Assembly: GCA_965178125.1 (NCBI GenBank)
Contig: OZ237760.1
Location: forward strand, 124,001 to 188,000
Direction of reading: 5' to 3'
DNA from: Bilabrum cf. latius
Lineage: Eukaryota; Bigyra: Bicosoecida; Bigyra; Bicosoecida
Length of the DNA stretch: 64,000 bases
This document shows positions 23,773-35,300 of the stretch, piece by piece (position 1 is the stretch's first letter; each line of letters begins with the position of its first letter). The notes under the pieces were generated by a model, which was not told where the DNA came from, did not search any database, and saw only the letters and a list, made by a program, of their open reading frames with translations. A program made the position numbers and the translations under genes.

Positions 23773-25849
23773 TCACCCGATGGTGATGCCTGCCTCGCGG
23801 TAGCACGTCTCGATCTTGCGGATGGCGTTCACGAACGCGGCCTTGCGGTAATTGCGCGTGCCAAGTTCGCGCGCCGTGGCGATCGTCTCATTGACGGCGA
23901 TGCCCATGGTATCCTCCAGCCCAGAGCGGACGATGTCCAGCTCGGAGGGCCCGGCCATGAGCTCCTTCTCCTCGTCGGCGGTGAGCGTGTAGGGCTGCCC
24001 CCCGATGCGCTTGATCTCCTTGAGCATCATGGTCTTGCTGCGCTGCTCCCACTTCCTCGTCATGCGCCCGAAGCGCACGTGCTGCAGGTTCTTCAGCCAC
24101 TCAAAGTACGACACGGTCACGCCGCCGGCGTTCATGAGCATGTCCGGGTAGACGAGCACTCCCCTCTTCTCGAGCACCTGCTCGGCAAAGGGCGTCACGG
24201 GCCCGTTGGCTCCCTCCGCGATGACCTTGGCCTTGATTTTCTCCGCGTTACCCTTGTTGATGGCCTGCTCCAGCGCGGCGGGCACCAGGATGTCGCACTC
24301 CTCCTCGAGGAAGGACACCGCCTCCTCCGCGCCCACCGTCCTCTCGGCGCCCTTGAAGCCCTCGAGAGTGCCCATCTCAGTCTGGTAGGTCTTGAGCTCC
24401 TCCACGTCCATCCCGTCCTTGTTGTAGGCCGCGCTGTTGTACTCGATCACACCCACCACCCTGCAGCCGGCACCCTCGAAGAATTTGGCGGCGTAGTATC
24501 CCACGTTGCCGAACCCCTGAATGATCACGCTGCGGTTGGCCATGCCGGGCTCGAGACCCACCCTTTCGCACTCCTCCTCGTTCGACAAAAAGTCCCTCGT
24601 GCCGAAGAACACGCCCAGCCCGGTGGCCTCGGTCCTCCCCGCGATGCCTCCCTGGCTCACCGGCTTGCCGGTCACGCACCCCGCCGCGTTGATGTCGTCC
24701 TGGGCGAAAAGGGTCGTGTACGTGTCCTTGATCCAAGACATCTCGCGGGGACCCGTCCCCACGTCGGGGGCGGGGACGTCGATTCCGGGTCCGATGAACC
24801 CGTGCTTGCGGAGCTCCATGGAGTACCTCCGCGTGATGAGCTCTAGCTCGTGGGTGGTGTACTGCCGGGGGTCCACCGTGACGCCGCCCTTGGCCCCCCC
24901 GTAGGGCACGTCCACCACGGCGCACTTGTAGGTCATGAGGGAGGCGAGGGCCTCCACCTCCTGGAGGTCCACCTCGGTGGCGAACCGGATGCCCCCCTTG
25001 GTGGGGAGGCGGTGGTGGCTGTGCTGTGCGCGGTACCCCGAGATGGTCTGCAAGGCAAGGAGGAGTGGAGGAGAAGTAAGGGGCGGTGCGGTGCCGGTGC
25101 GCGACAGGGTGTGTTTAAATGGTAGCAAAGCATACGCATCGATTAATCGTTGCTGTGTAATACCGACTACGCGCCGTGCTCCGCATGGAAGCTCGAAAAC
25201 GGCCCATTAAAGGCCCAAGAGCGGCATTGCGGAGGCAACCTGGAAAGCTACAGAATCTTCGGGCACGCCGCGCGATTGCTCACCTCGACGCTGCCGTCGT
25301 CACGGCGAAGTGGGAACTGAACGCGAAGAACTGCATTGCAGGCCTTGATCGTGTCCAGAATGTCCTTCTTCATGCCAAGCTTCATGAGCTCTTCGGCAGC
25401 CAAGTCGAAGTTGATCTTCACCATCTCCAGGAATCGAGGCCTGCGCCCAGCAATAGAGAATTATTCACAAATATTGGTGGATTTTTGTGTTTGAAATGCT
25501 TAATCGGCTATTCGGGAAGCCAGGTATCGCACACAGGTGAGAGAGGTACAAAGCTCCCCGGACGCATCGCGACGCGAGCCCAAAGCTAGGGTATCCGTCA
25601 GTGCATTCCAAAAGCCCCCCTTTCGATCCAGGTATTTGTAGCAAAATACATAAGATTGGCCACTTACTCTTGGTCGGGGTCCGTCACAGGGCCAGTGTTC
25701 GGGTGGTACTTCGCATCGTTGAGGTCCACTGCCGCAGATGCGGAAGCTACGGAGCGGCGAGCAGCACCCATCCTGTATCCTGCCGATGGGAAAATTCTCT
25801 GACATGCAAGTCGGCGACCGGCGCGGGCGAGCATATCGGTTAGAAACAA
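23773..25849 (-). CDS. GDH: mitochondrial glutamate dehydrogenase, animal-type
   Basis: Catalyses L-glutamate + NAD(P)+ to 2-oxoglutarate + NH4+. Three exons: 25849-25668, 25440-25284 and 25047-23773; introns 227 and 236 nt, GT-AG, phases 2 and 0; 537 residues. The first ~35 residues (MFLTDMLARAGRRLACQRIF...) are Arg-rich without acids, like a mitochondrial presequence. Then [53 protein letters not shown] with the catalytic Lys region, GIDVPAPDVGTG, MSWIKDTY, VTGKPVSQGG, the Rossmann motif QGFGNVGYYAA, AEGANGPVTP, and NAGGVTVSYFEWLKNLQHV. The pattern is that of the homohexameric animal GDH rather than the plant or fungal NADP forms. It is the one long gene without any in-frame TAG, and ends in TGA 23775-23773. 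Confidence 0.95.
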
Positions 25850-26384
25850 GAGCGTAAAATACTGAAGTTTCCCTTACCGCTCGCGCATTTTCCCATTTGT
25901 GTGATTTTCGACATTTATACACGTTACATTCAGTCGTGGGGTAGGATCCGGAGTCTAAATGCGGTGTTGCGACCAACAGACTCCGAGAATCCAGCGACTT
26001 CGCTTCTAGGTTTATTCGACAGCCTTTCGCGACCACCGCGCGTTAGCGCGCCAGACCACAAGTTTAGCCAGTAATTATTGTCCCTGTCTACCAGTGTTGG
26101 CATTTGTCAAGCAGCGTGCCTGCAGCCAGCTGCCTCGCACTTGCTGATCACAACTGACGCGAACTGCGCTAGCTCGCCAGGGTCGACTGCAACCACCTGT
26201 AATCTTTGCCATAGACTCTGCTCAATATGAGTTTAGAATCGTATGATAGGCCTTATGACGGTAAGAAGATGCAGCTTTTTGGCGACATCCCGCGATACAC
26301 TTGCGCTGCGCAACGGCCGTACTCTACAAGAAGATTTACGCCTAGGTTTGTCACCCGATCGCAGAGCCAGGCACGCATAGTGAC
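25850..26384. promoter_or_regulatory. divergent intergenic region, GDH / giant cyclase
   Basis: 535 bp between divergent ATGs, the longest promoter-type gap in the window, and AT-richer than the genes. In the cyclase frame, TGA and TAA codons at 26244, 26253 and 26259 close the reading frame, so 26385 is the first usable ATG. No element recognised. Confidence 0.4.
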
Positions 26385-29300
26385 ATGACAGGAAATCAAA
26401 CGACCGAGTTCTCATCCTCGGGGCGCTGGACAACTGCGACCGCGAATACCAGGTCTCGGGCAGCGTCGGTTGCACCAGAGCTGCCGCTTCGCCAGGCCGA
26501 TACGAGTTCGTTCGGCGCAGAATCCAACAACGGAGAACTAAATGCGTCCGTTCCGAAGCAGCGAGCGATTGAGCCAGTCGATCCCGTTGAGGGAGCGGAA
26601 GGGCCGCTCCCCACAATTTGGGATGAGTACATCGGTAGTTAGCGTTCTCTGCAGGCTCGCTCAGCGAGGTGCGTAATAATCTTTTCGATGCTAATTGTTG
26701 GTATATTCTTGGTTGTGCCGGCCAGAACCGGCCATCTCATAGGTCTTTGGTCCGAGGAGGTCAGGTCGCAAGCCGGCACCATACCCCTCGAAGGGGCTGG
26801 CTATCTGCCTGATTAGTCCAGTGCCCCTACCGCAGCTCACGGCGTAACATCGACAGGCAGTAGCTTGCAGGAGGCGGGAGGCTAGGCGTATCAGATAGGT
26901 GCCACTGTTTTGCTGTCTGTGCTCAGCTTGCTAGTGCTGCTGGCCACCTGCGTGCGGCCCCTCCGGTCCAGCCTCAGCTGCGTGGTGGGGTTCTGCATGG
27001 CCATCAGCGTGCTTATCCTTGTGATCGGCACCACGCTAGATGGCATACTGCCCGGTAGAGGTTCCAGGCTTGTGGAGCTCCGCGGCTCGGTGGTTCAGAT
27101 GCCCGGGGATCTCTTCGTGCGACTGCCCTCTGTGGACGCCTTGTCCATCCTGGTGCTGCTGCTGGGTATCAACGTGGCGAGGACGGCCATCAGCAACCGA
27201 ACATATTCTGTGCTCGGCACCGGCCTGGCCGTGGGTGCCTTCCTGGTCCTGGTGCTCCTCCGGCTCACGCTGGGTCCCAGCGACTGGCTCCAGGGCCCGA
27301 GGGGGACCGGCTGGGGGGATGATGCCGACAACTACACGGCGGTGCTGCTGCGGGATGGTACGGGGCTGCAGGCCGCATTCGCAGGGAACACATCTCTTCC
27401 CTCGCCGCTCACGGAGGAAGCCCTGGATCGGCTGGCTGACCTCGCGCAGGGGCTGGCCCAGGGAACAGTGACCACCCGAGAATACGAGGACGCGGCGGGG
27501 GCACTTGCAGAGGCCGTGGATGCGCGGGCCGTGGCTCTTGCTTCGAGCGACGAGTTCCTGGCCTCTAGGGGTGTGGTGCGGGGCGGGCTGTGGAGGGAGT
27601 GGTACGTTGTGCTGGTGGCGGTGCTGCTGGTGGCATCGATGCTGTCCGTGGCTCAGATTGAGTACGCCGCGTAGAGGCAGACCTGGCGCGATTTCGTGCA
27701 GAGGAAGAGGCTGCAGCTCGAGGCGATCCGGGCGGAAGAGCTGCTGACCCTGGCCATGCCCAGGCAGATCGCGCACAGGCTGATGGAAGGGGGCGACCTC
27801 ACCAAGAAATTCAACTCGGTGTCCATAGGGTTCATCTACGTGGCAGGATACAAAGAGATGACGTACCAGTACAGGAATGACCTCATCACGTTCGTTGACG
27901 CGCTGCACGCACTCTACTGCCAGCTCGACGCACTGGTGTTGTCCCACGACGGGGTGTATAAGATCGAGTCGGTGCAAAACTGTTACCTGGTTGCTGCTGG
28001 GGTGCCCACGGTAAATGAGGATCACGCGGCGCAGCTGCTGCAGTTCCTGCTGGCGGCGCAAGAGCTGGTGCGAGAGACTAGGATCATCAGCAAGCAGGAG
28101 GAGGAGATGGCTCTCGTCATGGATGGCGACTTCGAGGGCGACGGGGAAGATCAGGGGGGGCAAACGAATCAGGAAGAGGCCGGGTAGATGGGTGGTAAGA
28201 AAGTAGACAATGGAAGTAGCTTGGGCAGAGGTACCAATGAACCGAATACGGCAGATAGAAGGTAGGGCTAGCAGTCAGCAGACGGCGCCGCAGATGGTGT
28301 GATGCTGGGGCTCCCGCCTGCAGCGATCCGGATCGGGAACGAGCGCAGCAGCGGCGGATCAGGCGACGTGCCAGTCGGGATGCTGCAGCGGCCTACAGAC
28401 CAGTTCGCACCTCCGTCGCCGCAGGTGCAGTCCCAGCCAAAGTCGCAGGCCAACAGCGCCAGCCCGGCTCGCAGCCGAGCGAGCAGCAGGGGCCGCCGCA
28501 CCTCCGACTAGAGCGAATACAGCGCGATCGTGCAGGCGGTCAACACCGACGGACAGGGGAAACAACGAGCAGGTGGCGCGTCGGCAGAGAGCAGCCCGGC
28601 TCTGAGTTGGACCCAGCCTGGGGTGCTAGGGGGCGGCGGGCCATGGCCGGGACCCAATGTGCCTCCCAAGCTGCCTGTGAGCGGGTTGGGTTGGAGCAGA
28701 GCGGCGGCGAGGACCGATGCGGGGTCTGGCCGTGGCATGGTTCGAATTGGGTCCAGTGGGCGGGCCTCCACGGCCTCGAGCGCCTCCACATCGGGCAGCC
28801 GGACGGGGTTCGTCGCGCCATCGTGGCATTTCAAGATCGGCATGCACTCGGGGCCTGTGACCGCTGGCGTGGTGGGTTCGCAGCGAACCTTCTTTCGGCT
28901 TGTGGGCGACACTGTGAACGTGTCCTCCCGCATGGGCTCCACGGGCCAGACAGGCCGGATCCACATCAGCCGACAGGCCTACAGGAGACTCGGCAGGCCC
29001 CCCGTGCTCAACTCCACGGTGGGCCGCGCGAGAGCGGCGCTCGCAGAGATGAGCGACGGCGAGGACGGGCCCGGGGGAGACGGGGCCGTCAGCGACAGCA
29101 GCGAGGAGGAGGTGATGAGGCAGCGCAGCAGGGGCGCACTCGGAAAGGGCGTGTCGAAGGTGTCGCCGTACAGCAGCTCAGGAGGCCGCTCGGGCAGCAC
29201 AGGTCAGCGTTTCTTTGACGACGAGGAGGATAACGAGGACGTGCCCCCGGAGGCCCGGGGCGACTCCTCCTTTGTGTTCCTCAGCGGCGACCTCGAGGGC

Positions 29301-32300
29301 GAATTGGGGCCCGAGGCAGGCAGAGAGGACACGGAGGGCAGCGGTGGCTCGGCGACATCGTCTGCTGCCTCGAGCACATCCAGCGCCGTCGATGCCAAGA
29401 GAAGAAGGAACAGGCTCCGTCTGGTGCCCGCCCAGACGCACCCGGTCGTTGCTGCGCACAGACTCAAAACGTTCAGGCTTTGGCGGCAGCTGCGCGACCG
29501 CAGGAAGGCCGAGAAGGACAGGGTCAAGGGGATCAAGAAGCGCGCCCAGCACGCCAGGAAGGCGCTTCTGGAGTCGCACCGCATGCGCCAGGAGCACGAA
29601 ATGGAGCGCAGCATCGCGCAGATCGGGCAGCTCAACACGCAGACGTCCTACGCCACGCCCAAGTCGGACCCCGTGGCCCCCGCACTCGAGGCGTTTCGAA
29701 TGAGCCAGAGCACTGGACCGAGCGGATCCTATGGTGCGGGTGGCAGCAGCAGCGGCGGAGCGGCGAGCGGGCGCGGCAGTGCGCCAATGCCGCGGGAGCT
29801 GCCGGCGCCGATCATCAGGAAGGGCGGCGTGCCCGGCACCCCAGACTCGATCCGGGGCCGCAGGAGCGGGGGCGGGGGCGGGGTGTCTCCAGGCGCGGGT
29901 CTCGTGCTGCACACCGGCCGCACCATGACAAGGACTGGCATCGACGGTCACGCCGAGCCTGACCCCGAAGCCATCGATGCCCCTAATGTGCCAGACGGGT
30001 ATCCCGGTGACGCTCTGGACGACGCTCTCGATTCCATCAACACAATGGAGGTGCTCGGCGTTGGAGACGATGAGCCCGATGAGTTCTTCGACGAGGAGGG
30101 CTGGTACGTGCCCGACGAGGAAGAGAGGCAGATGCTGGACACCCTGCTGACTGTGTACACAGTGGAGAAGCGCGGCCGTATTCCTGTCAAAGGCAAAGGA
30201 ATGATGAAGACGTATTTCATTGACGTGCCACCTGCTCTTGCCGAGGGCCCAATGGAAGACGAGGAGGATGACAACCAGGTGAATGTAGGCAGAAACGAGC
30301 ACTCTGCGAGCGATAGCAGCGGCAACGATCTCAGCCAGGTTGGTCAGCAGGTGGCTGTGTTCTCCGAGCGCTCAGACGACATGGCCCACCGGTGGGAGGA
30401 AGCACAAGAAGCAGCTGCGGTCGCCGCGCAGCTCGGACCGTCGTCGCATTCGAGCGCCTCCAACTCCCAGCTGGAGCCGGAGCGCGTGGTTGAGGTGCAC
30501 ACGGGAAACATGAGCCAGGCGCTCATACACGGCGCCTCGGCAGCTCACAGCGCAGGTCCAGCTCTCCCCACGGAGCAGGGCTCTGCAGCGGGACACCACA
30601 GTCTTACGCAGACCGGGTCGGCGCACTCAGCGGCTATGTACGGCGCGAGCCGGGGCCAGGCACAGAGGGGAGGCCACGAGGATGAACTGCCCCATGCAGC
30701 TGCCGTGCTTCTCGAGCAGCAGCACAGCGCGACGGGGAGCAAGACCAGCCGGGCGGGGGAACCTGCGCACGGAGGTGCGCTGCCGGCCGACGCTAGCGAT
30801 GAATGCCAAGTCGTTGGTTATGACCGGATGGAGCACCCATCCGTGAATGACGCGGATTTGTCCGGTCTGCATAAAGTCATGTCGGTGAACGATTCGTTCC
30901 TGGTGAGGTATGAGCCAGGCAGCCAGGGCAAGCCAGTCGCCGTGTCCCGCCTAGTTCAGCAGCATCAGTAGCAGCAGCACGAACAAGACCAGTCTGAGGG
31001 CCACTTGTCGTCCTTCAGCGACGCGCAGGCCGTTGATGACGTGCATGGAGACGGGGACGTTGGGGTGGAGAACTACGATCAGAAGCCGGACAGCGGTCAA
31101 TTGGTCAGTCGGCCGGGACGGTCCTCCAAGGCACGCTGGGGAGCGCCGAGCCGGGGCGACGGTGGACTCGAGATGCAATGCGCGGCCAGCGGCGTGACCG
31201 AGGATTCCTTCCTTGTGCAGGGCAGCTTGGGCACGGGCCACGGGTCCATTATGGGAGAGGAGTCCGGCAGCAAGCTAGAACGAATGGGGTCGGAGCCTGG
31301 CATGATGATCGGAGGGGGCAGCGGCCGGAGCGATAGCCAGAGCCAGAGCCAGAGCCAGAGCCAGAACCCCGCCCGAGCAGGCCAGGCCTTCATTTCAACG
31401 AGGCGCGGTCGCGGGGAGGATGGTCGTACACCGGACCACCACGGTGGGCGAGCCGGCGAGGATACCCCGTCCACACCGAGGCGTAGCTCGTAGGAACCGC
31501 ACGTGACCCCAGTGCTGGGGTCAGAGCGCACACCGCCACACTCAGGGCGGAGTGGTGACGCGACGGACCGCCACGTGTCGCAGCGGACGAGCGAAACCTC
31601 CCATGCGAACCACGCAGGGATGCACCTGCCGCCGCCCGCCAGCATGTCGGAGCCCAGTGAGTCAACCGAGATGCCCAGCGGTAGTGGCAGGTCGTCTTCG
31701 GGCGCCGTTCCGGGCCCCGGCTCCACCGTGGATGGCCGCAATTCGTCGTCAATGACCGCCAGCGGTACGGGCAGCGTACATCCGAGGTCGACGGGATCCA
31801 GTGGCCAGCCATCCGGCGCTTCCATTCGAGTGAGCGGAGCTGCCCGGCAAAGCCCAGGCGGGTCCAGCGGCGGCAGGCGGGGGCGGCCCATTTCCCTAGA
31901 TGCGCAAGCAACGAGCAGTCCACGCGACACGCCAAAGTACACTAGTCCTCGCTTCCAGTTGAGCGCAGACCAGGCCGATGGGGATGATGCAAGAAGTGGA
32001 AATGCCGGTGCTGGTGGCAAGGAGCTAAATACCAAGCCAGGCAAGGATGAAGGGAGGGCAGATACAGGCCAGCAGGGCAAGGTACTGCAGCACCGGCCCA
32101 GCACAGAGTTTACTGGCATGTCTCCTGCCGGCATGTCCGCCAGACCTTTCAGCGACGCGTCCACCAACAGAGACGCCAGGTAGCAGGCGCACGAGGTACG
32201 ACCGTTCGACGCCCGGCTCATGGGCAGCGGCATGACGCACGAGACGGGGCACTCGTCACAGGTAACGCAGGGCAACGTGGCCGATCGCATCGTGCAGGAG

Positions 32301-35300
32301 GCCAAAGCCCTGCAGAAGCGCAGGGGCACGGTTGGCTCGCAAACGCTCGATGCCTCCATGGATGACAGCCCTTCGAGGAGCAGCTCCAGTCATGACCCCA
32401 GCTAGCCATCTACGGGCCACGGCGGGCATGCGCGGGCCCAGGTTCGCCTCGAATACGGCAGTAGGGGATCTTCGTCCGACATGACTGGGTCTGGCACCCA
32501 CACAACGGGCAACACCGGGTCCACCAACCACACGGGTAATACCCCAGAGCTGAAGCAAGGCGCGCAGAGCGAGTCTGGGTCGGTTTTACACTAGCAAAAT
32601 GGACAAGTGAGGAGGCAGGGAGCGGGTGCAGTACCGAGTGGCCTGCCGCCAATCCCGGGAGCGTCTCCGCTCCCCGATGGCATGCCGTCCGGCAGGCTCC
32701 ATCGCGGGCGGGAGAACTCTCCGGGGAGCAACAGCGAGATGGTGCCGGCCATTGGAAGGATGCTCAGCGACGGCGGCTTCTCATCTGCTACCGGTGAGGC
32801 GTCAAAGGAAGCGATGGCCCGGCGCGACATCACGGAGCAGCCCACGAGCTCCACCGCTGCCTCTGCCGAGGTGGAGCACGCGCACCATGGGCAGCAAAAA
32901 CAGGGAGACGGAGTAGGCGCCAGCGCTTCGAATCGGCGACAGAAGCCAGGCCGTTCCCCTAGCAGAGGCGGCAGGCCCACCATCAAGCTGCCCCCAGTAG
33001 GAGGGGCCACGACTAGTCCGGGGGGGGCCCACGACGACGGTGCCCCCATCCCAATGCCTGCAGCGGACTCCGGTCACGGCTCCCCGTCCAACATGCGGCC
33101 GGGGCCCTCCACTCGGCATGGCGTGACCATGCTCCCGGCGCAGCCCAGGTCCTTTTAGATCAGCCCAGAGCGAAACTCAGCGCAAGACGAGTCGCAGTCA
33201 TAGCAGCAGCGTGGAAGCGATGGACGCTCGAGCAGCCCTCATGACTCCCCCATCGCTGGGGAGGGCTTGTCCAGCGTCACCCGGGCAGCTGCGGAGGAGT
33301 GGAAGCGCAAGGACAGAAGGAAATCGGTGGACGTTGCGCAGGACGGCAGCAGCACCACCCAAGGACCCGGAGCCGCAATTGCACACCCTCCTAAATCTCC
33401 TGCGGTACGCAGGTCCCGGTCCAGTTTCAACCTCGGGGAGCCGGGGATGGCCCTGGAGGGAGGGTCAGGGTCCGCGAGTAGCGGGCCGGAGGTCGGACCG
33501 GTAACAGGCCAGACAGGTCATGTTTACGGGGCCTCAGCGCCTGCCACGCCTAGGAGCGCTGCGGGTGGGAGGAGATCCAGCACGGGGTCTCGCCGCAAGC
33601 ACTCCCTCACTCGTCACACCGGTGGGTCTGCCACATTTTACGGCGGCAGGCCCGGGCCCCCGCGATCTCCGCTGGGTGTCGGGTAGCAGGAGGACCAGCT
33701 GGGCGAGGCAGCAATGCAGTACGCCCAGCAGCTGCTACACATGGACAAGATGCTTCGCTCACCGGAAGACAAGCGAAGCACCGCGGAGAAGTTCAGAGCA
33801 GCCGCTAGATCCGTGGGACTCGGCGCGATCGAGGCCTAGAAGGCCCAGGCCCAAGCGCGAGACACCGACGGAGAGCCATCCTCCTCGCCAACTGCCAAGG
33901 GGCGCACTAACCACGTCGAGGCTGGGTCCAATGAATCCAATGGCAGCGCCGCCACGCCAGATGGGGCAACATCACTGCTGGCGTCTAAGTCGTTCGGAGG
34001 AGGGGGCGGGCCGCACGGCACGGGCAGGCCACGACTACCGAGACAGCCGGTGTCCCCCAAGACCGGCAGGAGGGGACTTCGGCGATCGAGCACGCATGCC
34101 GCAGGGTCTCGTGGAGTGAACATGGGTGCCTATTCCGGCAGGGTGGGCGCTGGAACCACGGGCCATGCCGGTGCTGGCGGTGGCCTTATCCGGCCCGCGT
34201 CCAAGGAATCCATGACGACAACGGGAGCGAGGGCGCCGAGGGGGATGGGCAGGGCCCGCCAGAGCTTTATCTTAAGGGCAGGACAGTCCTTTTACGGCGG
34301 TAGCAGCACCCCCGGTGCTGGTGGTCCTGGTGCTGGCAGGGGCTTGCAATCTCCGGGCCTGAATAAAGGCGGTGGGCAGTAGCCAGTGGGATTCGGCATG
34401 ACCATCCAGGCCCTAGTTCGGTCAAGCAGGCAGAAAGCGAGGGGTCGCCGGTCGAGCATGCAGGGAGGGTACTAGGGACTGGCAGGTGACCAGACCGAGT
34501 TCCTGAAGATGGTGGAGGACGCGCAAAACCGCACAGCAGCCACTCCGGCGGGCGGAGCTGTCGGCGGTTTGGGCGCCACCCGGTCATTCCGTCGGAATCC
34601 CAGCCATCCCGAAGGCCTCACTGGTGGGAAGCCGCCGTCCCCGCGCTCTGCCATGCGCGGGATGGACTTTAGTGGCACGCCGATCGCCAGCAGCACGAGG
34701 GCCAGGTCCCGCAGCACGGGCCGGGATCTGCGTGCAGCCAGCAGGGATGCCGCACGGCTGTCGCCGGGCAGTACAAGCGGAGAAGGGGGCGAGTCATCGC
34801 AGCCAAAGGGCACCAGACGAGGCAGCGTCGGTGCTGTTCCGACGAGCATTCGTCGTGTGACCAGTGGATCTCACTTCCGGGCTTCACCAGAGTCGTCACA
34901 CGACGCGTCGAACGTGTCCAGCTCCACCCCGACGAGCGGCAGGCGCCGGGGGCGGGCAGGGAGCCGAAGCCGCAGCCGAAAGCTGAGGAGCCTTCGCTCC
35001 AAGGAGATGCTGGGCGATGGAGGCAGTGGGATGGACAGCTAGATGACGACCTTTGACGGGGCCGTGTTTAGGGTGGCGGGAAACTATTAGTCGAATGAGG
35101 GCGCTCTCGGTGTTCCAAGTTTAGACCCGATGCGGCGTGCTCCAGGCAATGCCCAGCACGTGAGGCCACACCAGTCAGCTGGCCAGCGGCCGAATGGGGC
35201 TCAATGGCAGCGTCGCTCCAGCGATGGAGGCGTGGTTCACCTGATGGCGCACCTTTAGAAGGCGCACGACCGGCTAAGCCAAGAGGCGCAGCAGGCAGAG

